From Macrostomum hystrix (Eukaryota > Platyhelminthes > Macrostomidae): DNA of 64,000 bases. The notes under the pieces are model-generated. The model worked only from the letters and a program-made list of their open reading frames with translations. It was not told the DNA's origin and ran no database searches. The stretch is from the NCBI GenBank assembly GCA_950097015.1, contig CATNEN010000033.1, positions 186,001 to 250,000 on the forward strand. The letters run 5' to 3'. The translations under genes and the position numbers were made by a program. This document shows positions 1-11,645 of the stretch, piece after piece. Numbering within the stretch: position 1 is the first letter of the stretch; every line of letters starts with the position of its first letter.

Positions 1-3000
1 GAGAACTCGCTGACTGCTGCTGCTGCTGTGGCGGCAATAGTGGCGCAGCCTTGTCAAGCAACAACTGCAGCCGATTGCACCTGGCGTGCAGGCTGAAGAA
101 GCAGAACAGCAGAATGCAGCAGAGAGCCAGCAGGCTGCCGAGAACAACCCGACCGCTGCCGGCTCTGGCAGCCGAGCGTCGGCGAAGAGCGGCAGCCGCA
201 GCCGGCAGCGGCGGAACGGCCGACTGCAGGTCGGGCACAAGAGAATCGGCCTCTAGAGCGTCGACATCGTCTGAACTTACTCCGTCGCCGGCAGAAGCTG
301 AGGCAGCACCAGCGGCGCCGCCGGAGTCTCCAGCTTCGCCGACTGAGTCTCCAGGACGAGCAGCGTTAATGGCCGCCAGACCAACCGGTCCCCTGGCGGC
401 CAGGTAGGCGATGAGGCAGGCCCGCATGGCGCTAAAATGATCCGCCAGGCCTTTCTTAGCTGAGCTGTCAATCAGATTGCGGACAATTTTGAACAGTGAC
501 CGGGTGAAGCGCAGGTCGGTGGTGACGCGAAGGCGGCAGGAGTTGGGGCCGTGGCTGCGCAGGCAGTAGCGGGCCCTGGTGTGAAAGCTATCGCAGTAGG
601 GCACCTCGCGGCTGCGCACTGTCACATCCACGCAATAGGACCTGCCAGGCCGGCAGTCTGCGATGCGGTAGATTTGCTCCTCCACTTGCTGGGCGGAGCG
701 CGGCCCTACGGCGTTGTTTAACGGTAGGGTGAAGGTCACTCGGCGAGCGCGCCATTCGCCAACCGTAGCAGCGGAATCGTCCGCAGCGTCAGCCTCGGCT
801 CCCGTCGGCGGCTGTGTCGTCGGCGGAGGCGCCGGTCGCCAAGGCTCGGCGCAGACGTCTGTCATGCCGCGATGCCTGGCAAACTGACGAAACCAATTGG
901 ACTTGTGAGCGAACAGGCACTGGAAGACCGTGTCAACGCCAGCCGACAGCTGCACATTCAGGTATTCATCGGCGAAGTGCTCGTGTCGCTCGCACGGATC
1001 TGCCAGCTGGGCGCCGCTGGCCTCGCTAGTGTCTTCGCCGATGCAGTCACTGCGGTTACTTCGCCTGCTACGCAAGCCGAACTCGGCCGCCAGCGGGTCA
1101 ACGACGGGAGTCGATGACGCCTCTCCGTTGATTCCAACGCCGCTGCTGTTTCCGCCTCCGCCGCTGCCATCGTCGCCTCCCGTCTCGGAGGCGGTCGCCT
1201 GGACTGCAACCTCGTCATTGGACTCGTCCTGCGTGGCGGCGGAGCCCGCTCCGGCTGACGAGCGACGGCGCCCGCCGGAAGACGAGGTAGCGACAGGATC
1301 CAGGTCGTCCTCCACTTGGCCTATCGTTGGGCAGAAGGTCATCGCTCAATATGTTTAGGTCACCGCACTCTAGTCTCTATCCAGTTCGGTCATGACACTC
1401 CAGTCTCTATCCAGTTCGGTCATCACACTCCAGTCTCTATCCAGTTCGGTCATCACACTCCAGTCTCTATCCAGTTCGGTCATCACACTCCAGTCTCTAT
1501 CCAGTTCGGTCATCACACTCCAGTCTCAATCCAGTTCGGTCATCACACTCCAGTCTCTATCCAGTTCGGTCATCACACTCCAGTCTCTATCCAGTTCGGT
1601 CATCACACTCCAGTCTCTATCCAGTTCGGTCATCACACTCCAGTCTCTATCCAGTTCGGTCATCACACTCCAGTCTCTATCCAGTTCGGTCATCACACTC
1701 CAGTCTCAATCCAGTTCGGTCATCACACTCCAGTCTCTATCCAGTTCGGTCATCAAACTCCAGTCTCTATCCAGTTCGGTCATCACACTCCAGTCTCTAT
1801 CCAGTTCGGTCATCACACTCCAGTCTCTATCCAGTTCTGTCATGACACTCCAGTCTCTATCCAGTTCGGTCATCACACTCCAGTCTCTATCCAGTTCGGT
1901 CATCAAACTCCAGTCTCTATCCAGTTCGGTCATCACACTCCAGTCTCAATCCAGTTCGGTCATCACACTCCAGTCTCTATCCAGTTCTGTCATCACACTC
2001 CAGTCTCTATCCAGTTCTGTCATGACACTCCAGTCTCTATCCAGTTCTGTCATCACACTCCAGTCTCTATCCAGTTCGGTCATCACACTCCAGTCTCTAT
2101 CCAGTTCGGTCATCACACTCCAGTCTCTATCCAGTTCGGTCATGACACTCCAGTCTCTATCCAGTTCGGTCATGACACTCCAGTCTCTATCCAGTTCGGT
2201 CATCACACTCCAGTCTCTATCCAGTTCTGTCATGACACTCCAGTCTCTATCCAGTTCGGTCATGACACTCCAGTCTCTATCCAGTTCGGTCATCACACTC
2301 CAGTCTCTATCCAGTTCGGTCATCACACTCCAGTCTCTATCCAGTTCGGTCATCACACTCCAGTCTCTATCCAGTTCGGTCATCACACTCCAGTCTCTAT
2401 CCAGTTCGGTCATCACACTCCAGTCTCTATATCCAGTTCGGTCATCACACTCCAGTCTCTATCCAGTTCGGTCATCACACTCCAGTCTCTATCCAGTTCG
2501 GTCATCACACTCCAGTCTCTATCCAGTTCGGTCATCACACTCCAGTCTCAATCCAGTTCTCACCCTGCTGGCTGCCGTAGGTATCTCGCACCAGTTCCCA
2601 GAACAGCATGGAGTCCAAGGGTTCAGGCCTGCACGCCTTCTGCCAGAGCAGGTGGAACACAGAGTGGACCCGGTCGCGCGAGCCGATGCTGGTGAAGAAA
2701 TAGCGCTCGGAGGCGGTCAGGACGCAGATGGCATTGGGAATGACTCGCGCAGTGCGCTCCTTATTGATGGAGGTGATGGACGTCAGTGGCACGGCGAATC
2801 GCGTCTCGAAGCCGATGATCTTGGAGTAGAAGCAGAGCCGAGAGGCGGTGGCGTACAGACGACCCTGTGTGGAAGCGGAAGCCAAATTTTTTAGAGGAAG
2901 TTTAGAGGAACAAAGTTTACATTTTTCTTGGCGCTTAGGATACTCGATAAAGGATAATTTTCTGTAAATAAAATATAAAAACGGGAATGCTAGGAAAAGT

Positions 3001-3922
3001 GGAGCTGACTCCTGAGCACACACGCACACAGATACCGTACGCAGGCACACGCTCACACAGGTGTGTACATCTGCCCTGACTTTGTATACTGCCACTGTGC
3101 CGATAGGCAAACGCACTAGACCGCTCTGCCACTGACACCCCTTTGAATAAGGATTCGGAGAGGAAGGGGAGAGAATTAAATGAGGAAGATGGGTAAAAGT
3201 GGAAAAAATGATAAAAAAGTTCTAGAGTAGATGAGAAAATTGGTAAGATGGATACAAATGAAGAAGAATATTAGCAAAAGACGGTCTAGAATAAAAGTGC
3301 ACACCTGTACAAGCAGACCGCTGCGATCCCAAGCGCAGCTGGTGTCTGTGACGAGGCGTTCCTCCGCCGGCAAATCTTTGAATAGGCGGTGCAGCATGTC
3401 ATTGCGCTGCTTATATAGCGGACTGAAACTGCTGCTCAGCCGGGAGTGACTTCGAGACTTCTCAGATCTGTCACCGCTGGAATCGTAGTCGGTCGCGACT
3501 GTGGTCGAATTGGAGGCGGTGACGGGCGCTGCTGCTGCTGCTGCTGTTGCCGCCGCCGCAACTGCGCCCGAAGAGTTCATCAACTCGGTGTTGGACTCGG
3601 ACCGGCAGGTGGCCAAATCGAGCGAGGCAGCCGAGGCGGTCGCTGGGAAGGCTTGCTCATCGATGCCAACCACAAACTGGGCGCCTTCAGTGCGGCAACG
3701 GTGAAGATGAGGCGCTGGCTGCTGTTGCATGTCCGTGACCAGGCGCAGGTCCTGGTTCTCCACCCATTCCCTGGTGATGCTGCTGCTGCTGCCAGCATTC
3801 GAGGGCAAGTACACACCATCGCTTGACAGCTGGCCATTTAGGCTACTCGTAGAAGTTTTGCTTGTCTGCTGCTGCTGTTTCTGTCCATTTCTCTGGCCTC
3901 TGCCGCTGGAGCTGCTGCTCAT
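1..3922 (-). CDS. GRAMD1: GRAMD1/Aster-like ER-plasma membrane sterol transfer protein (3' end beyond window)
   Basis: Three exons are visible: 3922-3305, 2864-2564 and 1320-1 (open to the window edge). Phases match: ...LLVQ|GRLY..., phase 0, donor gtgtgc; then phase 1, donor gtgaga, acceptor after gatag. The N-terminus is low-complexity (Ser, Gln, Ala). Next comes YKQRND...LFKDLP followed by a GRAM domain containing GRLYATASRLCFYS and TARVIPNAI, very close to vertebrate GRAMD1A/B/C. Exon 3 carries a VASt (sterol-binding) domain, recognisable from RSREVPYCDSFHTRARYC and CRLRVTTDL, then an acidic linker and one hydrophobic helix at about 165-80 (VVLGSLLALCCILLFCFF), the expected ER anchor. By family, Aster proteins sit in the ER, dock on plasma membrane anionic lipid and cholesterol through GRAM, and carry sterol in VASt. 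The visible part is about 745 aa, close to the usual length. A good acceptor (tatatttgcag) lies 21 nt 5' of the ATG, so a 5' UTR intron or trans-splice is likely. Confidence 0.9.
1362..2560. repeat. 30-bp minisatellite filling GRAMD1 intron 2
   Basis: About 40 near-identical copies of a 30-bp unit (ttcggtcatcacactccag plus tctctatccag). Point variants (catgac, catcaaac, ttctgt, ctcaat) recur. On the gene strand the first unit starts about 5 nt after the donor gtgag and the array runs to within about 40 nt of the acceptor. The period is a multiple of 3, which produces long spurious open frames on both strands. Confidence 0.95.
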
Positions 3923-5298
3923 GCCAACTGTAAGACTGTAGGCTGCAAATATAGAACAAAAGCACTTACATTTTGTAGTATAACACTAGCCAAATGGCAA
4001 GTTAACATAAATACACAGTAAGAATCTGGTTATTTTACTGGACCCATATGTCACCATTGGTTTCTATAAAAACAGCTGTATAGTATTTTTTGGAAGAGAT
4101 AGGCCTAAGTTATTCTTTGTTTAGTCCATAATATATAGTGAAAACAAGGTCAAAATTTGTCACAATTAAAATATATTCTAAAATAAAAGCTACTAATGTA
4201 GTGTTACCTTATTTAAGCTTAATCTGTCATATAAATTGGAAAATGCAATATAGGATTAGCTATAAATATAGTAATAAAAATAATAACAAAAGTAATAACC
4301 TCTTATCAATCTCTTCGGGAACATCTAGAAATGTCAAAGATAGGAGCTTCAAATATATAATGAAACATTATTTTATAATTGTTAATGAAAGAAAACATAT
4401 ATTACTATATAAATACCTTCTGGATACAATCCAAAACACCAAGAAATTGTCAGCTGTCCTAAATTTATACCATAAAATTTTGTTCTGAAACATGCAACAT
4501 ATGATCCTAAATATTGCATTGCAATAAATATACCAAAAATATTTATATTTTTAAACGTGGTCCAAGAACAATGAAAAATACATGCTTAGGCCTATCCAAA
4601 CAAAAAACTTCTGTCAAAAAATTTACTTGTAACCCAATTATCTAGTTTTGTAACTAAGTAGTTAAGCATACTTAGTACAGTTACAGTAGTAGGCCTATGC
4701 CTTAGTGCCAATAGTTAACTATTGGTCTAGAATAGTTAGCTATTAAATCAAGACAATATGCATATATATATTGAATAAAAAACACATTAAGATACCAAAG
4801 TTTTCATGTCTAAATATAGACTCGCGTTTTGATCAATAAAATATATAATAATAACATAAATATATTTCACATACATTAGGCCTGGCCTGGTATGGTAGGC
4901 ATATATAGCTATATATATATGCCTATTTAGGCAATAAGCATTGCCTGCTGGCACCAAATGATGTGCCAGTGCGCACAACCCTCCTCCAATATCAGTACAT
5001 TAAAGTAGCTGAACACAAGCGACAGGCCAGATCACAGCTGACTTATTTTCCTTTTTGGTCACGGAGATGGTGCGACTTACAAAAGTACATAGTTAATTCC
5101 CCGAAATGCTGCTATTAAAAGTGAGAAAATTGTCATATGTAGAACAAGATCACGCATTTTATACAGGTAATCATCGTGCCTTGAAGGTCTGCTTTTTGGA
5201 GACATTGTAGAAATTTAAGTAAAAAATAGTTGTTTTACTAAGCATTTTCCACTTTATTGCCGCGAACATATTCAACTGCAGCATACAAAATTTAATAT
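3923..5298. other. AT-rich intergenic spacer upstream of GRAMD1
   Basis: The segment is rich in A/T and simple dinucleotides (tatata) and has stop codons in every frame. I see no domain, RNA gene or clear repeat. It holds the likely promoter of the minus-strand GRAMD1 gene, but no core element can be assigned. Confidence 0.5.
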
Positions 5299-5988
5299 GG
5301 CAGAGCTTATTCCCACGGTCCCGTGCCGATAATTTTAATTTTATCCACACGGATCCGTGCCGATAATTTTCTGCTTATCCACACGGCAGCTTATATGAAT
5401 GGTTTCCGCGCATTTCGGTGCCTGTGCTTTTCGGTGCCGAGCGTTTCGGTGCCCGGTCTTGCTTTTCGTTCCCCATCCAATTTTGCATTGTCAGTCAGTA
5501 AAGCGCTTTATTACTGATGATAAACAATACTTAAATACAAATTGTGGCTAATATGCCTGTCCTTGCGCGTTTATTATCCTTTGTTTTTTTCTACCGTTTG
5601 AAAGCTTACGTTTCTGAGAAACACTGCTAAAATGTAATTTGCTCCATTGCCTTTTGAATGTACACAACGCAAAGTCGACAAATCGACAATCTGACATTAA
5701 TGTTGGTTAATGAATGTGTAGGTCGAAATGTAGAACACAGTCGTAACACACTGGCAACTTTGTCGATCTATTGGCTCGAGGGTTCAACAAAACGTTCAAA
5801 CCCGAAAGGGCTTTGTTTCAAAAAAACAGAACCGTGTGGATAAAATTGAAATTAACGGCACGGCATATATAAAGAGTTGTAGACCTATTCATACAAGCTG
5901 CCGTGTGGATAAGCAGAAAATTATCGGCACGGATCCGTGTGGATAAAATTAAAATTATCGGCACGGGACCGTGGGAATAAGCACTTCC
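5299..5988. mobile_element. Foldback/MITE-like DNA transposon with ~95-bp terminal inverted repeats
   Basis: Positions 5308-5392 are the exact reverse complement of 5898-5982. The match continues outward with a few mismatches (left end ggcagagctt, right end ggaagtgctt on its own strand) and inward through tatgaat. The outer edges abut a 9-bp direct repeat, ATTTAATAT, at 5290-5298 and 5989-5997, a plausible target-site duplication. Each arm is internally repetitive: cgtgccgataatttt occurs twice, and cacggatccgtg is a palindrome. The roughly 490-bp interior has no transposase. A non-autonomous element fits. An 8-9 bp duplication suggests the hAT or Mutator superfamily, but the termini do not decide which. 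Confidence 0.88.
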
Positions 5989-7560
5989 ATTTAATATTCG
6001 TGCAATTTACCGTGTCGCCTTTCTGAAAAGTATCAGTAAATGTAAAACTATCAGGACACAATTCTACGAAAGAATAAAATTCAAGCGTCTGAAAAGAGAT
6101 TCGACTTCGAGATTCGATTCTGAAACACAAATTCACAATTTTAAGAACTTTTTTCTCATTTTTAAAAGCGCGTGTAGTAGTTAATTTGCCATCAAAACGA
6201 CTAAAACGAGACTAAAACGAGTATATAAAGTAAAGACTATAATTTTGTAGTTTACCGTCTGTACTATAATACAGACGGTAAACTACTATACTTACTATAA
6301 TAGTAAGGCTAAATAAAATATTTTTTTGTAGCGAAATTGTGGTTTAGGATTTTGGCCATGCATACGAGGCGTGCACTGCGAAATTCAAAATGAGAGTTTT
6401 GTTTAGTTTAACACAGTAGCCCAGTACTATAGAAATATTGCAGTTGTTTGTGTAGTTCACACTTGAAAGTCGTTTCATTGCACACAAATGCTAGCCTTGA
6501 TTATGTAAGGTACACTTATAAATTTATTAATGTTTATTAGTAACTCGAATTGTGGCACGATTACTTGATTTCCCATCTGAAAATTAAATTCGCTTTGATG
6601 AAATACTCTGAACGACTAGATAAATATCTTCATAGAAAAAATATCCATTCGCATAGGCTATAATTAAAGTATGCAATCGAAAGCAACAAAAGCTGTAGCA
6701 TTAAGAACATTAAATAGTTTTTCTATTCATTCAGCAGAGCAAGCAAAGTCAGTAATTAAAATCATTACTCTAAGTAGCAGTGTAGCAACTCCATAAATAT
6801 TCTTGGGTAGACGCTATCGGATGCACGCCTGCTTGTATATGAAATAAAAGTATAGATGTGTCCAGAACGCGAAATTGCTGTGAGGCTGGATGCGAAGCGC
6901 TCGTCATAATTTATTACATAATTTCCAGGTGCAAATGCATTTCACTACAACTCTTGTTAGAAATTTATGCCTGAGCACTAAGCTCAAAACGAATTCGCTA
7001 TCCCTCGCACAAGTTTCTATTGTCAAATGATGAACCTGCTTAAGCTATTGTACTTTCGCAGCATTACTACATGTATCATGCTCAGCATCTAATAAAGAGC
7101 TGATTATAGTACATTACTTTTGTCAAACTTCTGATCTCAAATTGGCAGGCCTTCTTGTTTATTTTGTTCCAACTCAAAGAACTGACGGTTATTAAGCTCT
7201 CATCTTTCCTGGTCAAAAACCCAAAACAATGAGCGCAATGGCATCTCAGTGGGCCGCGGGGCGAAATGGTCTATACTGCTGAGGACAGTGTTTGTATGGA
7301 CTCAAACTCACGTAAACACGGCAGCGCGGAGTGTGCGACGCGGCATATGTTTATAGTCTATTTCGCTTGCTTCACTCCATCATCACGTCTCCCTGGGCCG
7401 TCAAGCCAGTCTTCACCCACCCTCACTCGACCCTATTAGACAGCAGGGCAGTAAAAATGGCAATGAGAGTTTTTCTTAGTCTTAAAGCACTCATCCAACT
7501 GACCACCCTTGCAAGATAAGGGCAGCGCAAGTCTCGTTGTTCGTCTCTTAGCACCCCAGA
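5989..7560. other. AT-rich intergenic spacer
   Basis: No coding frame, domain or RNA gene is recognised here apart from the hairpin at 6247-6286. Positions 7200-7560 become more GC-rich and probably contain the promoter and 5' leader of the plus-strand gene that starts at 7628. Confidence 0.45.
6247..6286. repeat. Perfect 17-bp hairpin
   Basis: GTAGTTTACCGTCTGTA (6247-6263) is followed by the 6-nt loop ctataa and its exact reverse complement (6270-6286). It lies in otherwise unstructured AT-rich DNA 260 bp from the foldback element, and its arm sequence is unrelated to that element. Confidence 0.85.
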
Positions 7561-7627
7561 AGCAGCAAGTATCAGTAGATCGAAAAAATACAGCATAACG
7601 ACATACAGCACAGACACGTACAGCATT

Positions 7628-9262
7628 ATGCCTGTCCAGAAGCAGCAGCAGCCACTACCACCGCCACCGCCATCAGGAGCTGTGGACGGCAACAAATGGG
7701 GCCTAGACGAGGCAGACATCGAAGCCATATTCGTCTCGATGCAGGCTCCTCCGCGGGCGCCAGTTCGAGAACCAACAGTCCTGCCTCCGAGCCAGGTGGA
7801 GCTGACGGAGGAGGACCAACTGGAGCTGGCAAAGATTCAACAGCGAGAAGCCGAGGGCCGCGTCAGGAAGACGACGCGGAGCTCAGAACTGCACCCGGCG
7901 GTTGTTGGGCACAACAAGTCGGAAGCGAAACACACTCAGCGCCTGCTCCGGCAGTGGTTCTTTGAGCAGCGCTACCAGCTAGACAAGGTCAGCAACGCGC
8001 AGAGGGCAACTTATCTGCAGCTACGCCAGCTGCACGTTGACAGGAGGCGCCAAATGCGAGAGCTGATGAACTACCGACGCGAGGAGGCCCGGGCAGAAGT
8101 GCAGCGAGAGCGCGATAGGCAGCAGCGAGCTAAAGAGCTGGCCTTTTTGGAGAAGCAGATGGAGAAGCTTCGTGAAGAGGAGGCTCTCGATATGCGACTT
8201 GGCAGCCCAGACGAAGCTCAGCAGAGATTGCCTCCAGCGAAGAAGAAAAAGACGAAAGCGGCTATGGCCAGGGAGGCGGATGCGGCCGTGGCTGCCATCG
8301 CGGCGGCTACCATAGAGGCAGCTGCCACAGAGGAGACGGCGATGACAGTGAAGTCAGCCAGGGGGGCACTGCGGGAGGAGCCGGACGCAAAACATACTCC
8401 ACAGAAGCAGGATTTCGAAACTCAGAAGCAAGTTGTCACAATGACGTCCAAAGTTATTGAGGTTGAGAGGCGTGGCATGCAGGCAGTTCGGCAGGGTTCT
8501 GACGTCATGGCAGTGCTTGAGCGTTCGCGTAGTAAGAGCTTTATTCGCGAGTCAAAAGCTGTCCCGCCATTGCAGCAGCAGCAGCAGCAAGCATCGGAAG
8601 CGAGTCCAGAAAAGCCGCTTCCATCATCGACTGTGGCTGAGCCAAACAGAAAGACTGCACAAGGAGTCACAGAGATGGAAGAGAAGTCAAAGCATGATCC
8701 AACGCCGCCTCCCCCGCCGACGCTGCCAGTCCTGAGGCAGTCTGAAGCAGAGAAGCTGCCCCTGACACAGGTGGAGAAGAATCGACTCCGGGCCAAGCGC
8801 AGAGAGGAGGCATCGCAGCGGCTGCTACTCGAGCCCTACACGCACTATCGCATGATCAAGGGTGGCGAGATCGAGCCGGTTGAGTTTCAACCACCGAAGT
8901 TTCCAACCACTGAGCCCTCAAATCGGCCATTGTATGAGCAGCACAAGCGACTGGAGCGGGAGAAGGCAAACTATTTGTCCAGCATGAACAGGCTGGGCCA
9001 ATTCACTGCCGAAGTGCTCAACGAAGATATTCGACTTTCTCAGGCCTTCGAAATGCCGAAGGAGAAGCAGAGCAAGTCGAAGCCGCCCAAGGAGCTGAAG
9101 CTGGGCCCGTCCGACTGGATGAAGGTCTTCATCCGCACCAACGCCCCAGAGGACGTGGAAGCAGGCAGCTTTGAGGCTATGAAGTACGTCGAATACTTGA
9201 GGCCCGAGGCGCCAAACACCAACAGAGAGATGGAGCCTGAAAAGCTGTTTGAAGACGTTTGA
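7628..9262 (+). CDS. Uncharacterised 544-aa coiled-coil protein, single exon
   Basis: One uninterrupted frame with strong codon bias and no tandem repeat, so it is a real gene. I do not recognise the family. The N-terminus (1-60) is Gln/Pro-rich. Residues about 65-190 are highly charged (many Arg, Glu, Gln), with RLLRQWFFEQRYQLDKV followed by a predicted coiled coil. Residues 195-240 hold a Lys cluster (KKKKTK) and an Ala-rich stretch. A disordered region with polyQ and polyP follows (about 310-375). The last 170 residues look conserved (NRLRAKRREEASQRLL, a YTHYRMIKGG segment, LDQ/E-rich helices). The composition resembles ciliary or microtubule-associated proteins, but that is only an impression. 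The frame is open upstream of this ATG without another Met, so a spliced leader exon is possible. Confidence 0.8.
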   Translation: MPVQKQQQPLPPPPPSGAVDGNKWGLDEADIEAIFVSMQAPPRAPVREPTVLPPSQVELTEEDQLELAKIQQREAEGRVRKTTRSSELHPAVVGHNKSEAKHTQRLLRQWFFEQRYQLDKVSNAQRATYLQLRQLHVDRRRQMRELMNYRREEARAEVQRERDRQQRAKELAFLEKQMEKLREEEALDMRLGSPDEAQQRLPPAKKKKTKAAMAREADAAVAAIAAATIEAAATEETAMTVKSARGALREEPDAKHTPQKQDFETQKQVVTMTSKVIEVERRGMQAVRQGSDVMAVLERSRSKSFIRESKAVPPLQQQQQQASEASPEKPLPSSTVAEPNRKTAQGVTEMEEKSKHDPTPPPPPTLPVLRQSEAEKLPLTQVEKNRLRAKRREEASQRLLLEPYTHYRMIKGGEIEPVEFQPPKFPTTEPSNRPLYEQHKRLEREKANYLSSMNRLGQFTAEVLNEDIRLSQAFEMPKEKQSKSKPPKELKLGPSDWMKVFIRTNAPEDVEAGSFEAMKYVEYLRPEAPNTNREMEPEKLFEDV

Positions 9263-10318
9263 CTAAAATGATTTTCCAGTTGTGCACGCACAGAGATCAG
9301 CGGGCTGCTTACTTTGCTGAAAGCAAGAACAGAAGATCTGTGTACACTACTGTGACTGTACAGTCTTATAGAGCGCCTTCCACTCATCAAGTATAGCTTT
9401 GCATGTACACAAACAGGCAGATGTTTTTCTACTATTTTAATGCTTTATTGCGGTTTGTATCATTTTTTAATTCAGAAAAGTGCTAAAACGACAAAATTTC
9501 TCGTATATACTCGTAAAATGAGACCTCTTTTTTAAACTACGCATATGGTAAGATGTTTTAAGCAGCAAACGTAAGAACCACGTGCGCACATTAAAAGTAA
9601 AACTACACTGTCAGAGGGAAGTCCAGATAAATGCAAAACATTTGCTCTAGATTGTCTTTGTGTTAAAGGCGACTATAAAATAGGAGGCCGTCAGGGCGTA
9701 GTCCACGGCAACGCTTACAACAACAATAACAATTATAGCAATAACAACAACGACCGCAACAACAAAGCAGCTGGTTGCAGGGTGGCTGTTTAAGCGGTAC
9801 GGCTTCTCTGACCTGACCTGAGGGCGCAGGTCTCAGTGTTGTAAAGCATGAGTGCCTGAAAACATTCATTGCCTGTCTCTAGCAATCAGGCACGGTTACT
9901 TTTAGCTGGTGATAGCAGCATGTACTTTCTCTTTAGTGCATATGCGAGAGCCATTAACGTAAGCTCGGTGTGTTATTCCAGTTGTTTGTTTTGTTAGTTG
10001 ACCGGTACGTCATCAATTTGCATGCAGGTGTTAATGAACTTGTGGCTTGTTGTTGTGAAACTCCATTTCGGCCAGCGTGACATGCTCGCATTCCTATCGG
10101 CAGTACATCGTGTCCCCAAGCCGTAAACAAGTACGAATTTTCGGAAAGCAAAATATATTTGTTAAATCGTTTTCTTCAGCTCGAGTTGTCACGACAATTA
10201 TCCACGATTATGCATTTTTAAAGCGATTTAACAATGAAAATAAAGAAGCATGTAAAATAGCAGGGGCATCTTTTTCAAAGTGCCAGCAGCTCTCTGAAAG
10301 CAGTTTCCACGAGTAGCG
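9263..10318. other. Intergenic spacer between converging genes
   Basis: This contains the 3' region of the plus-strand gene and of the minus-strand rhodanese gene. There is a short (aac/aat)n run near 9715-9765. No other gene is seen. Confidence 0.5.
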
Positions 10319-10684
10319 TCAGTTCTTGTAGGCCTTGGCGGGGTCGATCTGTTGAGCTTTCCAGTCATTGAAGCTGCCAGTGTAGACACTAACGTTGGTG
10401 AACTCTAGCTTGATCAGCTCCTCAGCAGCTAGACCTGCCCGCCTCCCGGACATGCAGGTGACTGTGATCGCGTCGTCCTTTTTCGGCTTGTCGCCATGGT
10501 AGCGCCTCTTGAACTCCGCCTCTGACAGCTGCATGGCTTCAGCGATTTCGGTGTGCGGCACTAGCAGGTATTTTGGATAGCAGCCGTGCGCTTCGAGCTC
10601 CTCCTTAGAGCGAACATCCAACAGTAGGCCCGTGTTGGACTTCAGCATCCGGACAACGTCATCGTAGGTAACTGGCTTGGTCAT
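10319..10684 (-). CDS. Single-domain rhodanese / thiosulfate sulfurtransferase (TSTD1-like)
   Basis: A 121-aa protein consisting of one rhodanese fold. The N-terminal helix is followed by LLDVRSKEEL (the DVR motif typical of rhodaneses) and then the active loop CMSGRR, with the catalytic Cys at about residue 77 that forms the persulfide. The end has the usual GSFNDW helix. The length matches TSTD1/TSTD3-type single-domain enzymes, which transfer sulfane sulfur to thiols such as glutathione. No targeting peptide is evident. The start is the first Met. About 20 codons upstream are open to an acceptor (ttttctag, about 10733), and a matching donor (ctgg|gtgagt, about 11372) implies a 5' UTR exon at about 11373-11430, with the 32-bp array inside that intron. 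Confidence 0.88.
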   Translation of the reverse strand: MTKPVTYDDVVRMLKSNTGLLLDVRSKEELEAHGCYPKYLLVPHTEIAEAMQLSEAEFKRRYHGDKPKKDDAITVTCMSGRRAGLAAEELIKLEFTNVSVYTGSFNDWKAQQIDPAKAYKN

Positions 10685-10789
10685 GGCGTCTCCTGTCTTC
10701 TGAACAGACTGGAATGTGGGCAGCGGTTCGACCTAGAAAACGGGGCATCATTTAGTGTAAACCTCCCGTTTCCTTCATTGATTTAACTC

Positions 10790-11225
10790 AACTCACCTCT
10801 CCTATTGCCCCCAGTAGATCTCTACCCCTCTCCCGCTGCCCTTCAATAGATCTCTACCCCTCTCCCACTGCCCTTCAATAGATCTCTACCTCTCTCCCAC
10901 TGCCCTTCAATAGATCTCTACCTCTCTCCCACTGCCCTTCAATAGATCTCTACCCCTCTCCCGCTGCCCTTCAATAGATCTCTACCCTCTCTCCCACTGC
11001 CCTTCAATAGATCTCTACCTCTCTCCCACTGCCCTTCAATAGATCTCTACCCCTCTCCCACTGCCCTTCAATAGATCTCTACCCCTCTCCCACTGCCCTT
11101 CAATAGATCTCTACCTCTCTCCCACTGCCCTTCAATAGATCTCTACCCCTCTCCCACTGCCCTTCAATAGATCTCTACCCCTCTCCCACTGCCCTTCAAT
11201 AGGTCTCTACCCCTCTCCCACTTGC
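10790..11225. repeat. 32-bp minisatellite in rhodanese 5' intron
   Basis: About 13 copies of aatagatctctacccctctc plus ccactgcccttc. Variants are confined to cccctc/cctctc and cgctg/cactg. The array lies between the inferred 5' UTR exon and the coding exon of the rhodanese gene. Confidence 0.93.
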
Positions 11226-11430
11226 CCTTTAGTCGGGAACCTTTAGCTTTCTATATTTTGACATAGTTCTAATAATTTGTTCTAATACCTACTGTACTAT
11301 AAAAAACCAAGCGGACACAAAAGGGCAAAGTTAAATCCAAACAAACATTAGGCAGTTTACATAACTCACCCAGCACTGGACACAATAGCCTTATAGTTGC
11401 AGCACGAAAAATGTCGACGCTCTACTAAAA

Positions 11431-11645
11431 CTGAGGCTTCAATGCTTTTATAAGCATCCCACCCACTGTTGCCTCTCACTATCACTATAATTTTCTGTCT
11501 GCACTGTCCTGTGGCCGCTGGGCAGATTTTTTTCTATCTATCTCTTAAATGCCCTTTTACCAACTCTGAATTGTTTTGCTATCCGAGTACAATTCACCGA
11601 ATTAGCTGGTAGCTGTTTCGCTGCAAGTCGATAGCAGAAGTCAAG
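11431..11645. other. Short unassigned spacer
   Basis: Lies between the inferred rhodanese leader exon and the next array. No gene is seen. Confidence 0.4.

Noticed and set aside
1316-2894. 459- and 500-codon open frames on the plus strand
   Set aside because: They are read-through of the 30-bp intronic array, with further frames open on the minus strand. The same DNA is bracketed by GRAMD1 splice sites.
3520-3560. CAG/CTG trinucleotide expansion near GRAMD1 N-terminus
   Set aside because: A short GCTGCTGCTG run encoding part of a polyalanine stretch, ordinary for this gene's low-complexity N-terminus.
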